From an uncultured Eubacteriales bacterium (GTDB lineage Bacteria > Bacillota > Clostridia > Oscillospirales > Oscillospiraceae): DNA of 64,000 bases. The stretch is from the NCBI GenBank assembly GCA_900540545.1, contig UQGJ01000003.1, positions 1 through 64,000 on the forward strand, written 5' to 3'. A program made the translations under genes and the position numbers. This document shows, in pieces, positions 1-8,639 of the stretch; the stretch's first letter is position 1; each line of letters begins with the position of its first letter. The notes under the pieces were generated by a model, which was not told where the DNA came from, made no database searches, and saw only the letters and a program-made list of their open reading frames with translations.

Positions 1-46
1 TGGTTTTCTTTCCGTCCCCTTTCTGAAACCAGAAAGGGGACCCGCC
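1..46. repeat. Tail of a structured intergenic repeat (copy C)
   Basis: The first 46 bases read TGGTTTTCTTTCCGTCC followed by a hairpin (CCTTTCTG...CAGAAAGG) and a GC-rich end. The same order of parts occurs at about 12109-12160 in copy B, where the hairpin arms are CCTCTTTCTC and GAGAAAGAGG. The arms differ in sequence but both fold, so this is probably the end of the same repeat family cut by the window edge. Confidence 0.55.
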
Positions 47-53
47 GGAGGCA

Positions 54-1637
54 TCACCGCCGGTAAACCGTCCTCCCGTCCATCACGGTCTGCACCACCT
101 TCACCCCGGGGAACTCCTCCGGCGCGATCCCGAAGAGGTCCCGGTCCAGCACGGCCAGGTCGCACAGCTTGCCCAGCTCCAGGGTGCCCCGCCAGTCCTC
201 GTCTCCGCTGGCCCAGGCGGCGTCGCTGGTGAAGAGACGGACGCCCTCCTCCACGGTCAGGGCCTGCTCCGGCAGGTAGGTCTTGGTCCCGGCCTTGTTC
301 TTCCGGGTGACGGCGCAGTAGAGGTTCTCCATGATATTGAAGGACTCCACCGGGCAGTCGGACCCGCCGCTGGTGGGGATGCCCATGTCCCGCATGGCCT
401 TCCAGTTGTAGCAGCCCTTGGCGTACTCATGGCCCACCCGCTCGTCGATGATCTCCATGTCGGCGTCGATAAAGATGGGCTGGATGTACGCCTGCATGTG
501 CAGCTTTTTCATCCGCTCCAGCAGCTCCGGGTTGGTGATTTGGGCGTGGACGATGCCGTGGCGGGCCTGGGGCCAGGGGTTCTCCTTCTGGCAGCGCTCC
601 ACCGCGTCCAGCACCTTCTCCAGGGCCAGGTCGCCGATGGCGTGGACGGCCACGTTCATGTGGTCGTCGTGGGCCGACTTGATCCAGGCGTGGAGCTCGG
701 CGTCGGTGTAGATGAGAATGCCGTGGTTGTCGGGGTCGCTGACGTAGCCGTGGATCATGGCGGCGGACTCGGCCCCCAGGGACCCGTCGGAGAGCAGCTT
801 CCGGGGGCCGGTGCGGAAGTAGCTGGTGTGGTCGTTGGGGCTGCTGCGGACCTCCGCCAGCCGGGGGAAGTGGGCCTGGTCCACCAGACACTGCTCGTAG
901 ACCCGGACGGTCAGCTCTCCCCGCTTCTCCATGGCGCGGAACAGGTTCACCAGATGGATGGGGTCCACGCCGGGCAGGACCTTCAAATCGTCGGAGTGGG
1001 TACAGGTGATGCCGCAGGCGTTCAGGTCCCGCTGGCCCCGGCGGATGAGGCCCTTGACGAAGGCGTCGTCCATGTCGGGGATGATCTCCATGTACAGGCG
1101 CATGGCGTCCTCCCGGAGGTAGCCGTGCTGGAAGTCCACGTAGCTCATGGTCTCCGGGTCGGCGTTCTTCAGGTTTTTGAGGATGTCCAGCATCTTGGTG
1201 TTGCACGCGGCGATGTGGCCGCAGGCCCGCAGCATGCACACGGGGATGTCGGTGGAGACCCGGTCCAGGTCGTCCTTGTCCACCATGCGCCCCTCGGCCA
1301 GGCTCTCCTGGTTCCAGCCCATGCCCAGCAGGTAGCCGGGCTTCTGCTCGGCGATGCGGGCCTTGGCCCGGATGACCAGCTCCTCGATGGAGGGGACCCC
1401 GAAGAGCATCATGTTCTGCTGGAACAGGGCGTAGTGGAGCATGTGCATGTGGGTGTCGGAGAAGGCGGGCAGCACCAGGTTGCCCCCCAGGTCCTCGGTC
1501 TCGTCCCAGTCCAGGGCCAGGCCGTCGGCGTCGCTGCCCAGGAACACGATTTTCCCGTTCTCGGCCCCGATGGCCTCGTAGCGGGTCATGTTGGGGTCCA
1601 TGGAGGTAACGGCGCCGTGATACCAGAGTTTCCTCAT
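54..1637 (-). CDS. Amidohydrolase family protein (YtcJ-like, metal dependent)
   Basis: A 527-residue cytoplasmic metal-dependent hydrolase of the amidohydrolase superfamily, closest in layout to the YtcJ/LAF3 group; the substrate is not known. The metal-binding HxH appears as SDTHMHMLHYALFQ near residue 62. Later metal or catalytic motifs are HAIGDLALEKVLDAVE, HAQITNPELL and GGSDCPVE, so the active site looks intact. The ATG at 1637 is preferred over the in-frame TTG at 1643 because AAAGGA lies 10 bases ahead of it. It is transcribed leftward from a separate sigma-54 promoter and lies beside a sigma-54 activator gene, which suggests inducible degradation of some amide or ester compound. No partner enzyme lies next to it. 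Confidence 0.9.
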   Translation of the reverse strand: MRKLWYHGAVTSMDPNMTRYEAIGAENGKIVFLGSDADGLALDWDETEDLGGNLVLPAFSDTHMHMLHYALFQQNMMLFGVPSIEELVIRAKARIAEQKPGYLLGMGWNQESLAEGRMVDKDDLDRVSTDIPVCMLRACGHIAACNTKMLDILKNLKNADPETMSYVDFQHGYLREDAMRLYMEIIPDMDDAFVKGLIRRGQRDLNACGITCTHSDDLKVLPGVDPIHLVNLFRAMEKRGELTVRVYEQCLVDQAHFPRLAEVRSSPNDHTSYFRTGPRKLLSDGSLGAESAAMIHGYVSDPDNHGILIYTDAELHAWIKSAHDDHMNVAVHAIGDLALEKVLDAVERCQKENPWPQARHGIVHAQITNPELLERMKKLHMQAYIQPIFIDADMEIIDERVGHEYAKGCYNWKAMRDMGIPTSGGSDCPVESFNIMENLYCAVTRKNKAGTKTYLPEQALTVEEGVRLFTSDAAWASGDEDWRGTLELGKLCDLAVLDRDLFGIAPEEFPGVKVVQTVMDGRTVYRR

Positions 1638-1682
1638 AATCAAATCATCCTTTCAAAGTCGTGTGGCTTTGCCCGGATGTTG

Positions 1683-1699
1683 AGCAAGAACGGTGCCAA
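1683..1699 (-). promoter_or_regulatory. Sigma-54 (-24/-12) promoter of the amidohydrolase gene
   Basis: On the minus strand the sequence TTGGCAC-CGTTC-TTGCT has the invariant GG and GC exactly 12 bases apart, a full match to the sigma-54 consensus TGGCAC-N5-TTGCW. Transcription would begin near 1672, about 35 bases before the ATG at 1637. The adjacent gene at 1860-3242 encodes a sigma-54 activator, which makes a chance match less likely. Confidence 0.8.
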
Positions 1700-1716
1700 G
1701 AAGGAGCACAGAGAGG

Positions 1717-1756
1717 CGGATTGCCGCGCCATCCTGCGGGATGGCTCGGAATGACA
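1717..1756 (-). repeat. 40-bp dispersed palindromic repeat, copy 1
   Basis: This 40-base block is an imperfect inverted copy of the block at 1782-1821: it begins CGGATTGCCGCGCC and ends GGCTCGGAATGACA, with a diverged middle. A third copy is at 34292-34331. Repeats of the type TGTCATTGCGAG...CGGCAATCCG are scattered in the intergenic DNA of many anaerobes. Here it lies about 20-60 bases upstream of the sigma-54 promoter. Confidence 0.75.
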
Positions 1757-1781
1757 TGGGCGGCAACCGCTGCCCCTCTCC

Positions 1782-1821
1782 TGTCATTGCGAGCCAGTTC
1801 GCAGACTGGCGCGGCAATCCG
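1782..1821 (+). repeat. 40-bp dispersed palindromic repeat, copy 2
   Basis: The block starts TGTCATTGCGAGCC, has a palindromic core AGTTCGCAGACT and ends GGCGCGGCAATCCG. It is inverted with respect to copy 1, with 25 bases between them, and differs from the 34292-34331 copy at a single base in the core. The pair could fold into one large hairpin between the activator and amidohydrolase genes. Confidence 0.8.
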
Positions 1822-1859
1822 TTTTTTTGGTGACAAAATATTTTGCGCCGCAAAAAATT

Positions 1860-3242
1860 TTACAGGCCGTATTTTTGCAGCTTGTACTTCAGATTCTGCC
1901 GGGAGACCCCCAGCCGCCGGGCCGCGTCGGACACGGAGCCGGACTGGGCTAAGGCCCGCTGGATGAGCTCCTTTTCATACCGGTCCATGGCCTCTGTAAG
2001 GGAGAAGCCCTCGGCCAGCGGGTCCGCCGCCGCCCGGGGAAGGGGAGCGGGGGACTCCGGGGCGGGCTCGTCGCCCCCGGCGGCAGCCAGGAAGATGTCC
2101 TGCACGTCCTCCACCACTAGGGTGTCCCCCTGGGCGGTGGCGAAGGCCCCCTCGATGGTGTTCTGCAGCTCCCGGATGTTCCCCGGCCAGCGGTACTGCT
2201 GGAACAGTCCCTCCACCAGACTGCTCACCCCCCGGATGCCCTTGTTCATGGAGCGGTTGAACTTGTCGATGAAGTGCCGGGTCAGCAGGGGGATGTCCCC
2301 CGGCCGGTCCCGGAGGGGGGGCACCGTCAGCTTGACCACCCCCACCCGGTAGTAGAGGTCCTCCCGGATGCGCTTTTCCCGCAGGACGGTCCGGGGGTCC
2401 TCGTTCATGGCGCAGAGGATGCGCACGTCGAAGGGAATGTCCTTATGGCCGCCCACGTGGCGGACCTTCTGTTCCTCCAGGGCCTTGAGCAGCTTGGCCT
2501 GGAGGGCCACGTCCATGGAGTTGATCTCGTCCAGGAACAGGGTGCCGCCGTCGGCGGCCTCGAAGAGGCCCTTGCGGTCCACCGCCCCGGTGTAGCTGCC
2601 CTTCTCCGTGCCGAAGAAGATGCTCTCCAGCAGATTGGGGGGGATGGCGGCGCAGTTCTGGGCCACGAAGGGCTTGCCCGCCCGCTTGCCCTCGCTGTGG
2701 AGGGCCTCGGCCACCAGCTCCTTGCCGGTGCCGGTCTCCCCGTAGATGAGGACGGGGGAGTCCAGCTGGGCCACGTCCCGGATGCGCCGCTTCAGCCCCA
2801 GCATGGCCGGGTCCTGGGTGATCATCCGGTCCAGACCGGAGACCGGCCCGTCCTGGCCGCCGCCCCGGACCACCTGCTGGCCGATGGTGTAGAACTGGGA
2901 GGAGTCCACCGCCCCCTGGACCACCCCGTCCACCAGGATGGGCAGGGTGGTGGAGTCCAGGATGACCCGCTGGCCCTGGCAGTTCACCAGCTCCTGCCGG
3001 TGGTGGAGGCTGGGCTTGCCGGTTTTCAGCACCCGCATGACGGTGCTGGTCTCCTCGGTCAGCTCGGGGTACAGCTCCAAAATGTGGCGGCCAATGGTCT
3101 CGCCGGGCTTGAAGTAGAAGTTCAGGGGGGAGCGGCAGTATTCCACCACCCCGTTTTTGTCCAGGATAAAGACCCCGTCCGTGTCCTCGCAGGCCTGGAG
3201 GATGCGGCTGATCTGGTCCAGATATTGTTCCAGTACGGGCAT
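1860..3242 (-). CDS. Sigma-54-dependent transcriptional activator with PAS sensor domain
   Basis: A 460-residue bacterial enhancer-binding protein of NtrC type. Residues 1-120 form a PAS-like sensor (ILDKNGVVEYCRSP...). The AAA+ domain has Walker A GETGTGKE, the sigma-54 contact loop as GSYTGA (usual form GAFTGA), and Walker B GTLFLDEINSM. A Fis-type helix-turn-helix closes the protein (SVSDAARRLGVSRQNLKYKLQKYGL). The ATG at 3242 follows AGGAGG by 9 bases. It starts 4 bases after the glycosyltransferase stop, so it is the last gene of that leftward operon. The likely target is the sigma-54 promoter at 1683-1699, from the adjacency and the exact promoter match. The PAS ligand is unknown. Confidence 0.93.
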   Translation of the reverse strand: MPVLEQYLDQISRILQACEDTDGVFILDKNGVVEYCRSPLNFYFKPGETIGRHILELYPELTEETSTVMRVLKTGKPSLHHRQELVNCQGQRVILDSTTLPILVDGVVQGAVDSSQFYTIGQQVVRGGGQDGPVSGLDRMITQDPAMLGLKRRIRDVAQLDSPVLIYGETGTGKELVAEALHSEGKRAGKPFVAQNCAAIPPNLLESIFFGTEKGSYTGAVDRKGLFEAADGGTLFLDEINSMDVALQAKLLKALEEQKVRHVGGHKDIPFDVRILCAMNEDPRTVLREKRIREDLYYRVGVVKLTVPPLRDRPGDIPLLTRHFIDKFNRSMNKGIRGVSSLVEGLFQQYRWPGNIRELQNTIEGAFATAQGDTLVVEDVQDIFLAAAGGDEPAPESPAPLPRAAADPLAEGFSLTEAMDRYEKELIQRALAQSGSVSDAARRLGVSRQNLKYKLQKYGL

Positions 3243-3246
3243 GGCT

Positions 3247-4128
3247 TCACGCCTCCTGTTCCGCCCGCCGGGGGGAGCTCCGGCGGCCCAGCAATTCTTC
3301 CAGCCCCTCGGGCAGGGGGAACACCGCCCCGTCGGTGGCGGAGGAGATGAGATAGCGGTAGACCTGCGCCTTCTGCTCGTCGTAGAGGTCCAGGTCCTGG
3401 TACAGGTCCTTGTAGTAGTCGAAGGTCAGCTTCTTGGTCTCGATGGTCCGGCGGAGGCTGGCCTGGGAGGTGACCAGGCTGCCCTCCCGCTTGTAATAGT
3501 AGTAGACCGGCTCGGGCACGGCGGCGATGAGCCGGGCGTGGCGGATGTACTCCAGGTTGAAGAGGAAGTCCTCGCACCAGGACACCTCCGTCTCGCAGCG
3601 GATGCCGTGCTTTTCCACCAGGGACCGGCGGTAGAGCTTGTTCCACAGCACCCCGTAGTAGTAGTTGGCCGGGGCCTTCACCATCTCCTGGGCGAACTCC
3701 TGCCGGGTCAGCACCCGGCGGTCCGGGATGTGGCCCCGCTGGGCCATCCGCTCCCCTATGACCCGGTAGAAGTGGGCGATGACCAGGTCGCTCCCGGTGG
3801 ACTCCGCCGCCCGGACCATGAGGGCCGTGGCGTCGGGGGTGAGCCTGTCGTCCCCGTCGGCGAACTGGATGTACTTGCCCGTGCAGCGGTCCAGGGCGGC
3901 GTTCCGGGCGGCGGAGACGCCCCCGTTGGGCAGGTCCAGCAGGTGGAAGCGGGGGTCGGCCTCCGCCATGGCGGCGCAGGCGCGGATGCTGCCGTCCGTG
4001 CTGCCGTCGTTCACCAGCCAGACCTCCAGGCTGCGGTAGGTCTGGCTGTGGATGCTGTCCAGGCAGGCGGGGAGGTAGGCCTCGGCGTTATAAATGGGCA
4101 CGATGATGCTGACCAGCGGTTCGTTCAA
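3247..4128 (-). CDS. Family 2 glycosyltransferase
   Basis: A 293-residue GT-A fold glycosyltransferase. The N-terminus LVSIIVPIYNAEAYLPACLDSI, the SDG segment NDGSTDGS and the metal-binding region QFADGDDRL (DxD) are typical of GT2 enzymes that transfer sugars to cell-envelope polymers; no membrane segment is visible, and donor and acceptor cannot be told. It starts at TTG 4128 with GAGG 8 bases ahead. It lies 30 bases after the stalk-domain gene and 4 bases before the sigma-54 activator, so it is cotranscribed with both. Confidence 0.88.
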   Translation of the reverse strand: MNEPLVSIIVPIYNAEAYLPACLDSIHSQTYRSLEVWLVNDGSTDGSIRACAAMAEADPRFHLLDLPNGGVSAARNAALDRCTGKYIQFADGDDRLTPDATALMVRAAESTGSDLVIAHFYRVIGERMAQRGHIPDRRVLTRQEFAQEMVKAPANYYYGVLWNKLYRRSLVEKHGIRCETEVSWCEDFLFNLEYIRHARLIAAVPEPVYYYYKREGSLVTSQASLRRTIETKKLTFDYYKDLYQDLDLYDEQKAQVYRYLISSATDGAVFPLPEGLEELLGRRSSPRRAEQEA

Positions 4129-4158
4129 GGGGGATTCCTCCCGTTGTGGTATCGTTGT

Positions 4159-5592
4159 TTACTGCTCCTTAGGGGTCAACTGGCTGTAAGGGACCACCTT
4201 GGCCCCGGCGGGGGGCTTGGTCTGGGGCGTCTTGGAGGTGGATTTGGTCTCCAGGGCCATGGACATGGTGCTGGTGGAGCCGTCCTCGTCGGTGGTGGCC
4301 AGCGCATAGGAGAACTTGCCGTCCCGGTAAGAGGTGATAACGTTCTGGCTGACCAGGCTGCCCTGGCCGTCTGCGGCGATGGAATTCAGCATGGTGGTCT
4401 CGTAGCCGGTCACCGCGCCGTTCTTGTCGCAGAACAGCTCTATCTTGGCGGTGAAGGGCTCGTTTTGGCCCTGGTCCAGGGTGAGTGTGGCGGTGTAGCC
4501 GGTGCTGGTCTTGGTAAAGGCGCTGTCCCGGAAGGGGGCGGCGTACAGCTCCATGCAGGCCATGGCGTCGGCCAGGGCGGTGTCCTTGTCGTCCGGGGTA
4601 AGGAGGGACAGGTTGGCCTCCAGCGTGGCCCCCAGCTCAAATTTCATCAGGCTGTTCCAGTCGTCCAGGGAGCCGCCGGACTGCGCCACGGAATCGATGC
4701 CGGGCACCGCGGTCCCCGCGGCGGCGGTCAGGTCCTCCAAGTCGTCGAAGGAGACCCAGGCCCCCGCAGGCAGTCCGTCCATGACGCGCTCGAATGCCTC
4801 CGACCGCATGTAGAAAGCATCTTTGCCGGCCCGGACCTCTAAGCTGGTGCTCTCTGCCAGGTCCGCCTCCGTGAGGCCCAGGTCGGCCAGGGTGGCGCCG
4901 TACATGGCGGCCAGGACCTTGTAGTAGCTGGACATATCCACATCCACGTCGCCGTTGATCTCCATGTTCTCCCCATTGACCAGCCCCGTCAGGGCGCAGT
5001 CCAGGGAGATGAGGCCGCTGGAGTTCAGGGAGAAGGAGCCGGTGATGGCCTGCTTGCCCTCGACGGCCTCCTGGTTGTGGTCCATGTAGGCATGGTAGAG
5101 GGAGAAGTCGTCCCCGGCCAGGAATTCTTCCGCCAGTTTTTTGCCGTCCAACAGGATGACGGTCTGGTCGTCCTGGTCCCAGCCCACGGCGCAGCCAAGG
5201 GCCTCGGCGGCAAAGCGGACGGGCACGTAGGTGCGGCCGTCCTCCGCAAAGGGGGCCACGTCCATGCGGAACTGGCCTTCCAGGCTGCCGGTCTTGATGG
5301 TGGCCAGAATGGAGCCCAGGGTCATGGTCACGGTGGTGTCGCCTCGGGTGGCGCTGACGGCGTTGGCGGCGGCGTCGTAGTCCACCTCGGCCCCCATGGC
5401 CTCGAAGACGGCCCGGAAGGGGAGGAAGGTCCGGCCGTCCCGGGCCTGGGGGGCGGCGTCGGTGAAGGTCAGCTCTTTGCCGTCCAGTTGGACGGCGATG
5501 CCGCTCCCGGCGGGGGAGGCCAGCGCGGGGGAGGCCAGGGACAAGGCCAGGGCTCCGGACAAGACCAGGGACAGCAGGCGGCGCTTTTTCAT
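4159..5592 (-). CDS. Secreted stalk-domain (copper amine oxidase N-like) protein, copy 1
   Basis: A 477-residue protein with a clear signal peptide (MKKRRLLSLVLSGALALSLASPALA) and then a stalk domain of the copper amine oxidase N-terminal type: IAVQLDGKELTF, GRTFLPFRAVFEAMGAEVDYD and GRTYVPVRFAAEALGCAVGWD. These domains are common in exported clostridial proteins and do not imply amine oxidase activity. The rest is beta-rich and not recognised. The ATG at 5592 is preferred to one at 5640 because it has AGAGG 9 bases ahead and begins the signal peptide. It is a tandem duplicate of the next gene upstream, with near-identical first 170 residues. Confidence 0.8.
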   Translation of the reverse strand: MKKRRLLSLVLSGALALSLASPALASPAGSGIAVQLDGKELTFTDAAPQARDGRTFLPFRAVFEAMGAEVDYDAAANAVSATRGDTTVTMTLGSILATIKTGSLEGQFRMDVAPFAEDGRTYVPVRFAAEALGCAVGWDQDDQTVILLDGKKLAEEFLAGDDFSLYHAYMDHNQEAVEGKQAITGSFSLNSSGLISLDCALTGLVNGENMEINGDVDVDMSSYYKVLAAMYGATLADLGLTEADLAESTSLEVRAGKDAFYMRSEAFERVMDGLPAGAWVSFDDLEDLTAAAGTAVPGIDSVAQSGGSLDDWNSLMKFELGATLEANLSLLTPDDKDTALADAMACMELYAAPFRDSAFTKTSTGYTATLTLDQGQNEPFTAKIELFCDKNGAVTGYETTMLNSIAADGQGSLVSQNVITSYRDGKFSYALATTDEDGSTSTMSMALETKSTSKTPQTKPPAGAKVVPYSQLTPKEQ

Positions 5593-5639
5593 GGTGGATA
5601 ACCTCTTTCCTTTTCTGAATGTTCGTGGGGCGGGGGTCA

Positions 5640-7067
5640 CTATGCCTTCGGGGTCAGCTGACTGTACGGCACCACCGCATCCCCCGCGGGAGGTGCGGTC
5701 TGGGGGGCCACGGCGGTGGGCTGGAACGACAGCGAAATGGAAATGGTGTCCTTGGTACCGTCTCCGTTGGTGACAACGTCCTGAAGGGTGATCGTTCCGT
5801 CACGGTATGAGGTCACGAAGTCCTCGTAGCCCAGGCTTCCGTTGGAATACTGGACCACGGAGTTCCGCACGGCGGTCTGATAGCCGGTCACTGCCCCGTT
5901 TTGATCGCAGAAAAGGTCCACCTGGACCGTGAAGGGCGCCCCCTCCTGCTCGTGGGTCAGGGTGGCGGTATAGCCGTTATCCATTTTTACGAGAGCGCTG
6001 TCCCGGAAGGGGGCGGCGTATTCCTCGATGAGCGCCATTGCGTCCGCCAGCGCGGTATCCTTGTCGTCCAGGCTGAGGGTCCCCATCAGGCCCTGCAGGG
6101 TGGGGGCCAGCTCGAACTTCATCAGGCTGTTCCACCCCTCCGGCATAGCGGCCAGCTTGATGATGAGTTCCGTGCCGGGCACCGCCGTCCCGGCGGTGGA
6201 GCGCAGCTCCTCCAGACTGTCAAAGGAAACCCAGGCGTCGGCGGGAAGCCCGTCCAGGGTGTTCTCCAACTCACTGGAGCGCAGATAGTAGGCATCTCCG
6301 CCGGCGCAGACCTCAACGGCCATCTTGGACACCATGTCCGCCTTTGTGACGCCGAGCACCTCCGGCGTAGTATTGTATTGGGCGGCCATCATCTCATAGT
6401 AGCTGCTTAGATCCAGGCTGCCGTCGCCGGTGAAGGACAGCCCGTCCCCTGAGCGCAGTCCGTTCAGAACGCAGTCCAGCTGAAACTGCCCGCCTGTGTC
6501 GATGGAGGTATGGGCGGTGATGGCCTGCCGACCCTCCAGGGTGCTGAGATCGTGGCTCAGATACTGGCGGTAGAGGGAAAAATCGTCTCCGGCCAGGTAC
6601 TGGCCGACCAGGGTCTCCCCGTCCAGCAGGATGACGGTCTGGTCGTCCTGGTCCCAGCCCACGGCGCAGCCCAGGGCCTGGGCGGCGAAGCGGACGGGGA
6701 CATAGGTGCGGCTGTTCTCCGCGAAGGGGGCCACGTCCATGGTGAGGGCGGTCTCCTCTCCGCCGCTGACCACGGCGGCCTGGGTGGAGCCCAGGGTCAT
6801 GGTCACGGTGGTGCCGCCCCGGGTGGCGCTGACGGCGTTGGCGGCGGCGTCGTAGTCCACCGTGGCCCCCATGGCCTCGAAGACGGCCCGGAAGGGGAGG
6901 AAGGTCCGACCGTCCCGGGCCTGGGGGGCGGCATCGGTGAAGGTCAGCTTTTTCCCGTCCAGTTGGACGGCGATGCCGCTCCCGGCGGGGGCGGCCAGCG
7001 CGGGGGAGGCCAGGGACAGGGCGAGGGCCCCGGACAGAGCCAGGGACAGCAGGCGGCGCTTTTTCAT
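5640..7067 (-). CDS. Secreted stalk-domain protein, copy 2
   Basis: A 475-residue paralogue of the protein at 4159-5592. It has the same signal peptide and stalk domain, differing by a few residues over the first 80, and a diverged C-terminal domain that still ends alike (PPAGDAVVPYSQLTPKA). It is probably exported and held at the cell surface; function unknown. It is the first gene of the leftward operon, behind an extended -10 promoter at 7103-7111. The stretch 6850-7065 matches 5380-5590 almost base for base, which points to recent duplication or gene conversion. Confidence 0.8.
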   Translation of the reverse strand: MKKRRLLSLALSGALALSLASPALAAPAGSGIAVQLDGKKLTFTDAAPQARDGRTFLPFRAVFEAMGATVDYDAAANAVSATRGGTTVTMTLGSTQAAVVSGGEETALTMDVAPFAENSRTYVPVRFAAQALGCAVGWDQDDQTVILLDGETLVGQYLAGDDFSLYRQYLSHDLSTLEGRQAITAHTSIDTGGQFQLDCVLNGLRSGDGLSFTGDGSLDLSSYYEMMAAQYNTTPEVLGVTKADMVSKMAVEVCAGGDAYYLRSSELENTLDGLPADAWVSFDSLEELRSTAGTAVPGTELIIKLAAMPEGWNSLMKFELAPTLQGLMGTLSLDDKDTALADAMALIEEYAAPFRDSALVKMDNGYTATLTHEQEGAPFTVQVDLFCDQNGAVTGYQTAVRNSVVQYSNGSLGYEDFVTSYRDGTITLQDVVTNGDGTKDTISISLSFQPTAVAPQTAPPAGDAVVPYSQLTPKA

Positions 7068-7102
7068 CGGTAACGACCCCTTTTCCGTTTGAAGTGATAC
7101 CC

Positions 7103-7111
7103 ATTATATCA
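7103..7111 (-). promoter_or_regulatory. Extended -10 promoter of the leftward stalk-domain operon
   Basis: The minus strand reads TGATATAAT, a perfect -10 hexamer with the TG extension, about 36 bases before the ATG at 7067. No good -35 hexamer is seen, as is usual for extended -10 promoters. It lies back to back with the pyrE promoter. Confidence 0.65.
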
Positions 7112-7144
7112 CAGCGGAGAGAAATTTTCATGCTCTTTTCGCTC

Positions 7145-7173
7145 TTGTGCCGCCGGTTGGGAAATGATATAAT
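7145..7173 (+). promoter_or_regulatory. Promoter of pyrE
   Basis: TTGTGC and TATAAT are 17 bases apart, and the -10 carries a TG extension (TGATATAAT). The start codon follows 39 bases downstream. No attenuator hairpin or PyrR-like leader is visible in this short leader. Confidence 0.7.
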
Positions 7174-7212
7174 GATACGATTTCAGACAACTGAGAAAAG
7201 GGGAGCAAAACC

Positions 7213-7884
7213 ATGACGTACAAAGAGGAATTCATCACCTTTATGGTCCGTTCCGGCGTCCTCACCTTCGGGGACTTCACCACCAAGTCCGGGCGCAAGA
7301 CCCCCTACTTCATCAACACCGGCAACTACAAGACCGGCGCCCAGGCCGCCCTTTTGGGCGACTACTACGCCGCCTGCATCCAGGAGAACGCCCCCGGCGG
7401 CATCGACTGCCTCTTCGGCCCCGCCTACAAGGGCATCCCTCTGGCCGTCACCGCCGCCGCCAGCCTGTACCGCGCCTATCACCGGGACCTGCCCTACTGC
7501 TTCAACCGCAAGGAGGCCAAGGACCACGGCGAGGGCGGCGCCATGGTGGGGTACAAGCCCCAGGACGGGGACCGGGTGGCCATCGTGGAGGACGTGGTCA
7601 CCGCCGGCACCGCCGTGCGGGAGTCCATCGAGCTGTTCAAGGGCGTGGCCGACGTGAAGATGACGGCCCTCTTCGTCTCCGTGGACCGCATGGAGCGGGG
7701 TACCCGGGACTGCTCCACCCTGGACGAGCTGCGCCAGGACTACGGCATCGCCGTCTACCCCATCGTCACCGTCCGGGAGATCATCGCCTTCCTCCACAAC
7801 CGGGAGATCGACGGCAAGGTCTACATCGACGACGCCATGAAGGCCAGCATGGAGGCCTACCTGGCCGAGTACGGCGCACGATAA
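7213..7884 (+). CDS. pyrE: Orotate phosphoribosyltransferase
   Basis: A 223-residue cytoplasmic enzyme that joins orotate to PRPP to make orotidine 5'-monophosphate in pyrimidine synthesis. The PRPP-binding motif is seen as VAIVEDVVTAGTAVRES. The early segment GDFTTKSGRKTPYFINTGNY is the orotate-side loop typical of the longer PyrE form. The ATG follows GGGGAGC at good spacing. No other pyrimidine genes are near; the RadC gene starts 1 base after its stop, so the two are cotranscribed. Confidence 0.95.
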   Translation: MTYKEEFITFMVRSGVLTFGDFTTKSGRKTPYFINTGNYKTGAQAALLGDYYAACIQENAPGGIDCLFGPAYKGIPLAVTAAASLYRAYHRDLPYCFNRKEAKDHGEGGAMVGYKPQDGDRVAIVEDVVTAGTAVRESIELFKGVADVKMTALFVSVDRMERGTRDCSTLDELRQDYGIAVYPIVTVREIIAFLHNREIDGKVYIDDAMKASMEAYLAEYGAR

Positions 7885-7885
7885 C

Positions 7886-8575
7886 ATGGGCCTCCACGAC
7901 GGACACCGCAAGCGGCTGAAGGAGCAGTTCCTGGCCCACGGCGAGGACTTCCACGACCACCAGCTTCTGGAGCTGCTGCTGTTCTACTCCATCCCCCAGG
8001 GGGACGTGAACGCCCTGGCCCACACCCTGCTGGACAAGTTCGGCTCCATCGCCGGGGTCATGGACGCCTTGCCGGAGTCCCTCCGGCAGACCCCCGGCGT
8101 GGGGGAGCACACCGCCACCCTGCTCAAGCTGATCCCCAAGCTGGCGGGCCGCTATCAGGCGGAGCGGACCTCGGTGACCAACATCCTGATGACCACACGG
8201 GACATCAGGGACTTTTTGCTGCCCTACTTCCGCCAGGGGCCCCGGAATGAGATGGCCTATCTCATCTGCCTGGACGCCAAGCACAAGGTCCTGGGCTGCC
8301 ACAAGCTGGCCGAGGGCACCGTCAACGCCACCGACGTGAGCCTGCGGAAGGTGGTGGAGCTGCTCCTGGCCCAGAACGCCAGCGCCGCCGTCCTGGCCCA
8401 CAACCACGTCAGCGGTCTGGCCCTGGCCTCCGAGGCGGACATCGCCACCACCCATAAGCTCTGGAACCTGCTCCAGGACGTGGGCGTGGAGCTGCTGGAC
8501 CACGTGATCTTTGTGGACGACGACATGGTCTCCATGAAAGACAGCGATTGGCTGAGCCCTTATCGGATAGAATAA
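7886..8575 (+). CDS. radC: RadC family protein (JAB/MPN metalloprotease-like)
   Basis: A 229-residue member of the RadC family. A helix-hairpin-helix-like N-terminus (ESLRQTPGVGEHTATLLKLIPKLAGRY) precedes a JAB1/MPN domain whose zinc site appears as AHNHVSG plus SEAD, where most members have HNHPSG. The family was once linked to DNA repair, but that role is unproven. It directly follows pyrE with its ATG one base after the TAA. Confidence 0.88.
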   Translation: MGLHDGHRKRLKEQFLAHGEDFHDHQLLELLLFYSIPQGDVNALAHTLLDKFGSIAGVMDALPESLRQTPGVGEHTATLLKLIPKLAGRYQAERTSVTNILMTTRDIRDFLLPYFRQGPRNEMAYLICLDAKHKVLGCHKLAEGTVNATDVSLRKVVELLLAQNASAAVLAHNHVSGLALASEADIATTHKLWNLLQDVGVELLDHVIFVDDDMVSMKDSDWLSPYRIE

Positions 8576-8595
8576 AAGAAAGTGCGGATTTCCTC

Positions 8596-8624
8596 TTGCA
8601 ATAGAACGGGTGTTTTGATAGAAT
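8596..8624 (+). promoter_or_regulatory. Promoter-like sequence facing structured repeat A
   Basis: TTGCAA and TAGAAT are 17 bases apart just after the RadC gene. They point into the structured repeat at 8640, where no credible coding sequence follows, so if active it would make a non-coding transcript. Confidence 0.4.
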
Positions 8625-8639
8625 ATAGAAACTATGTAC

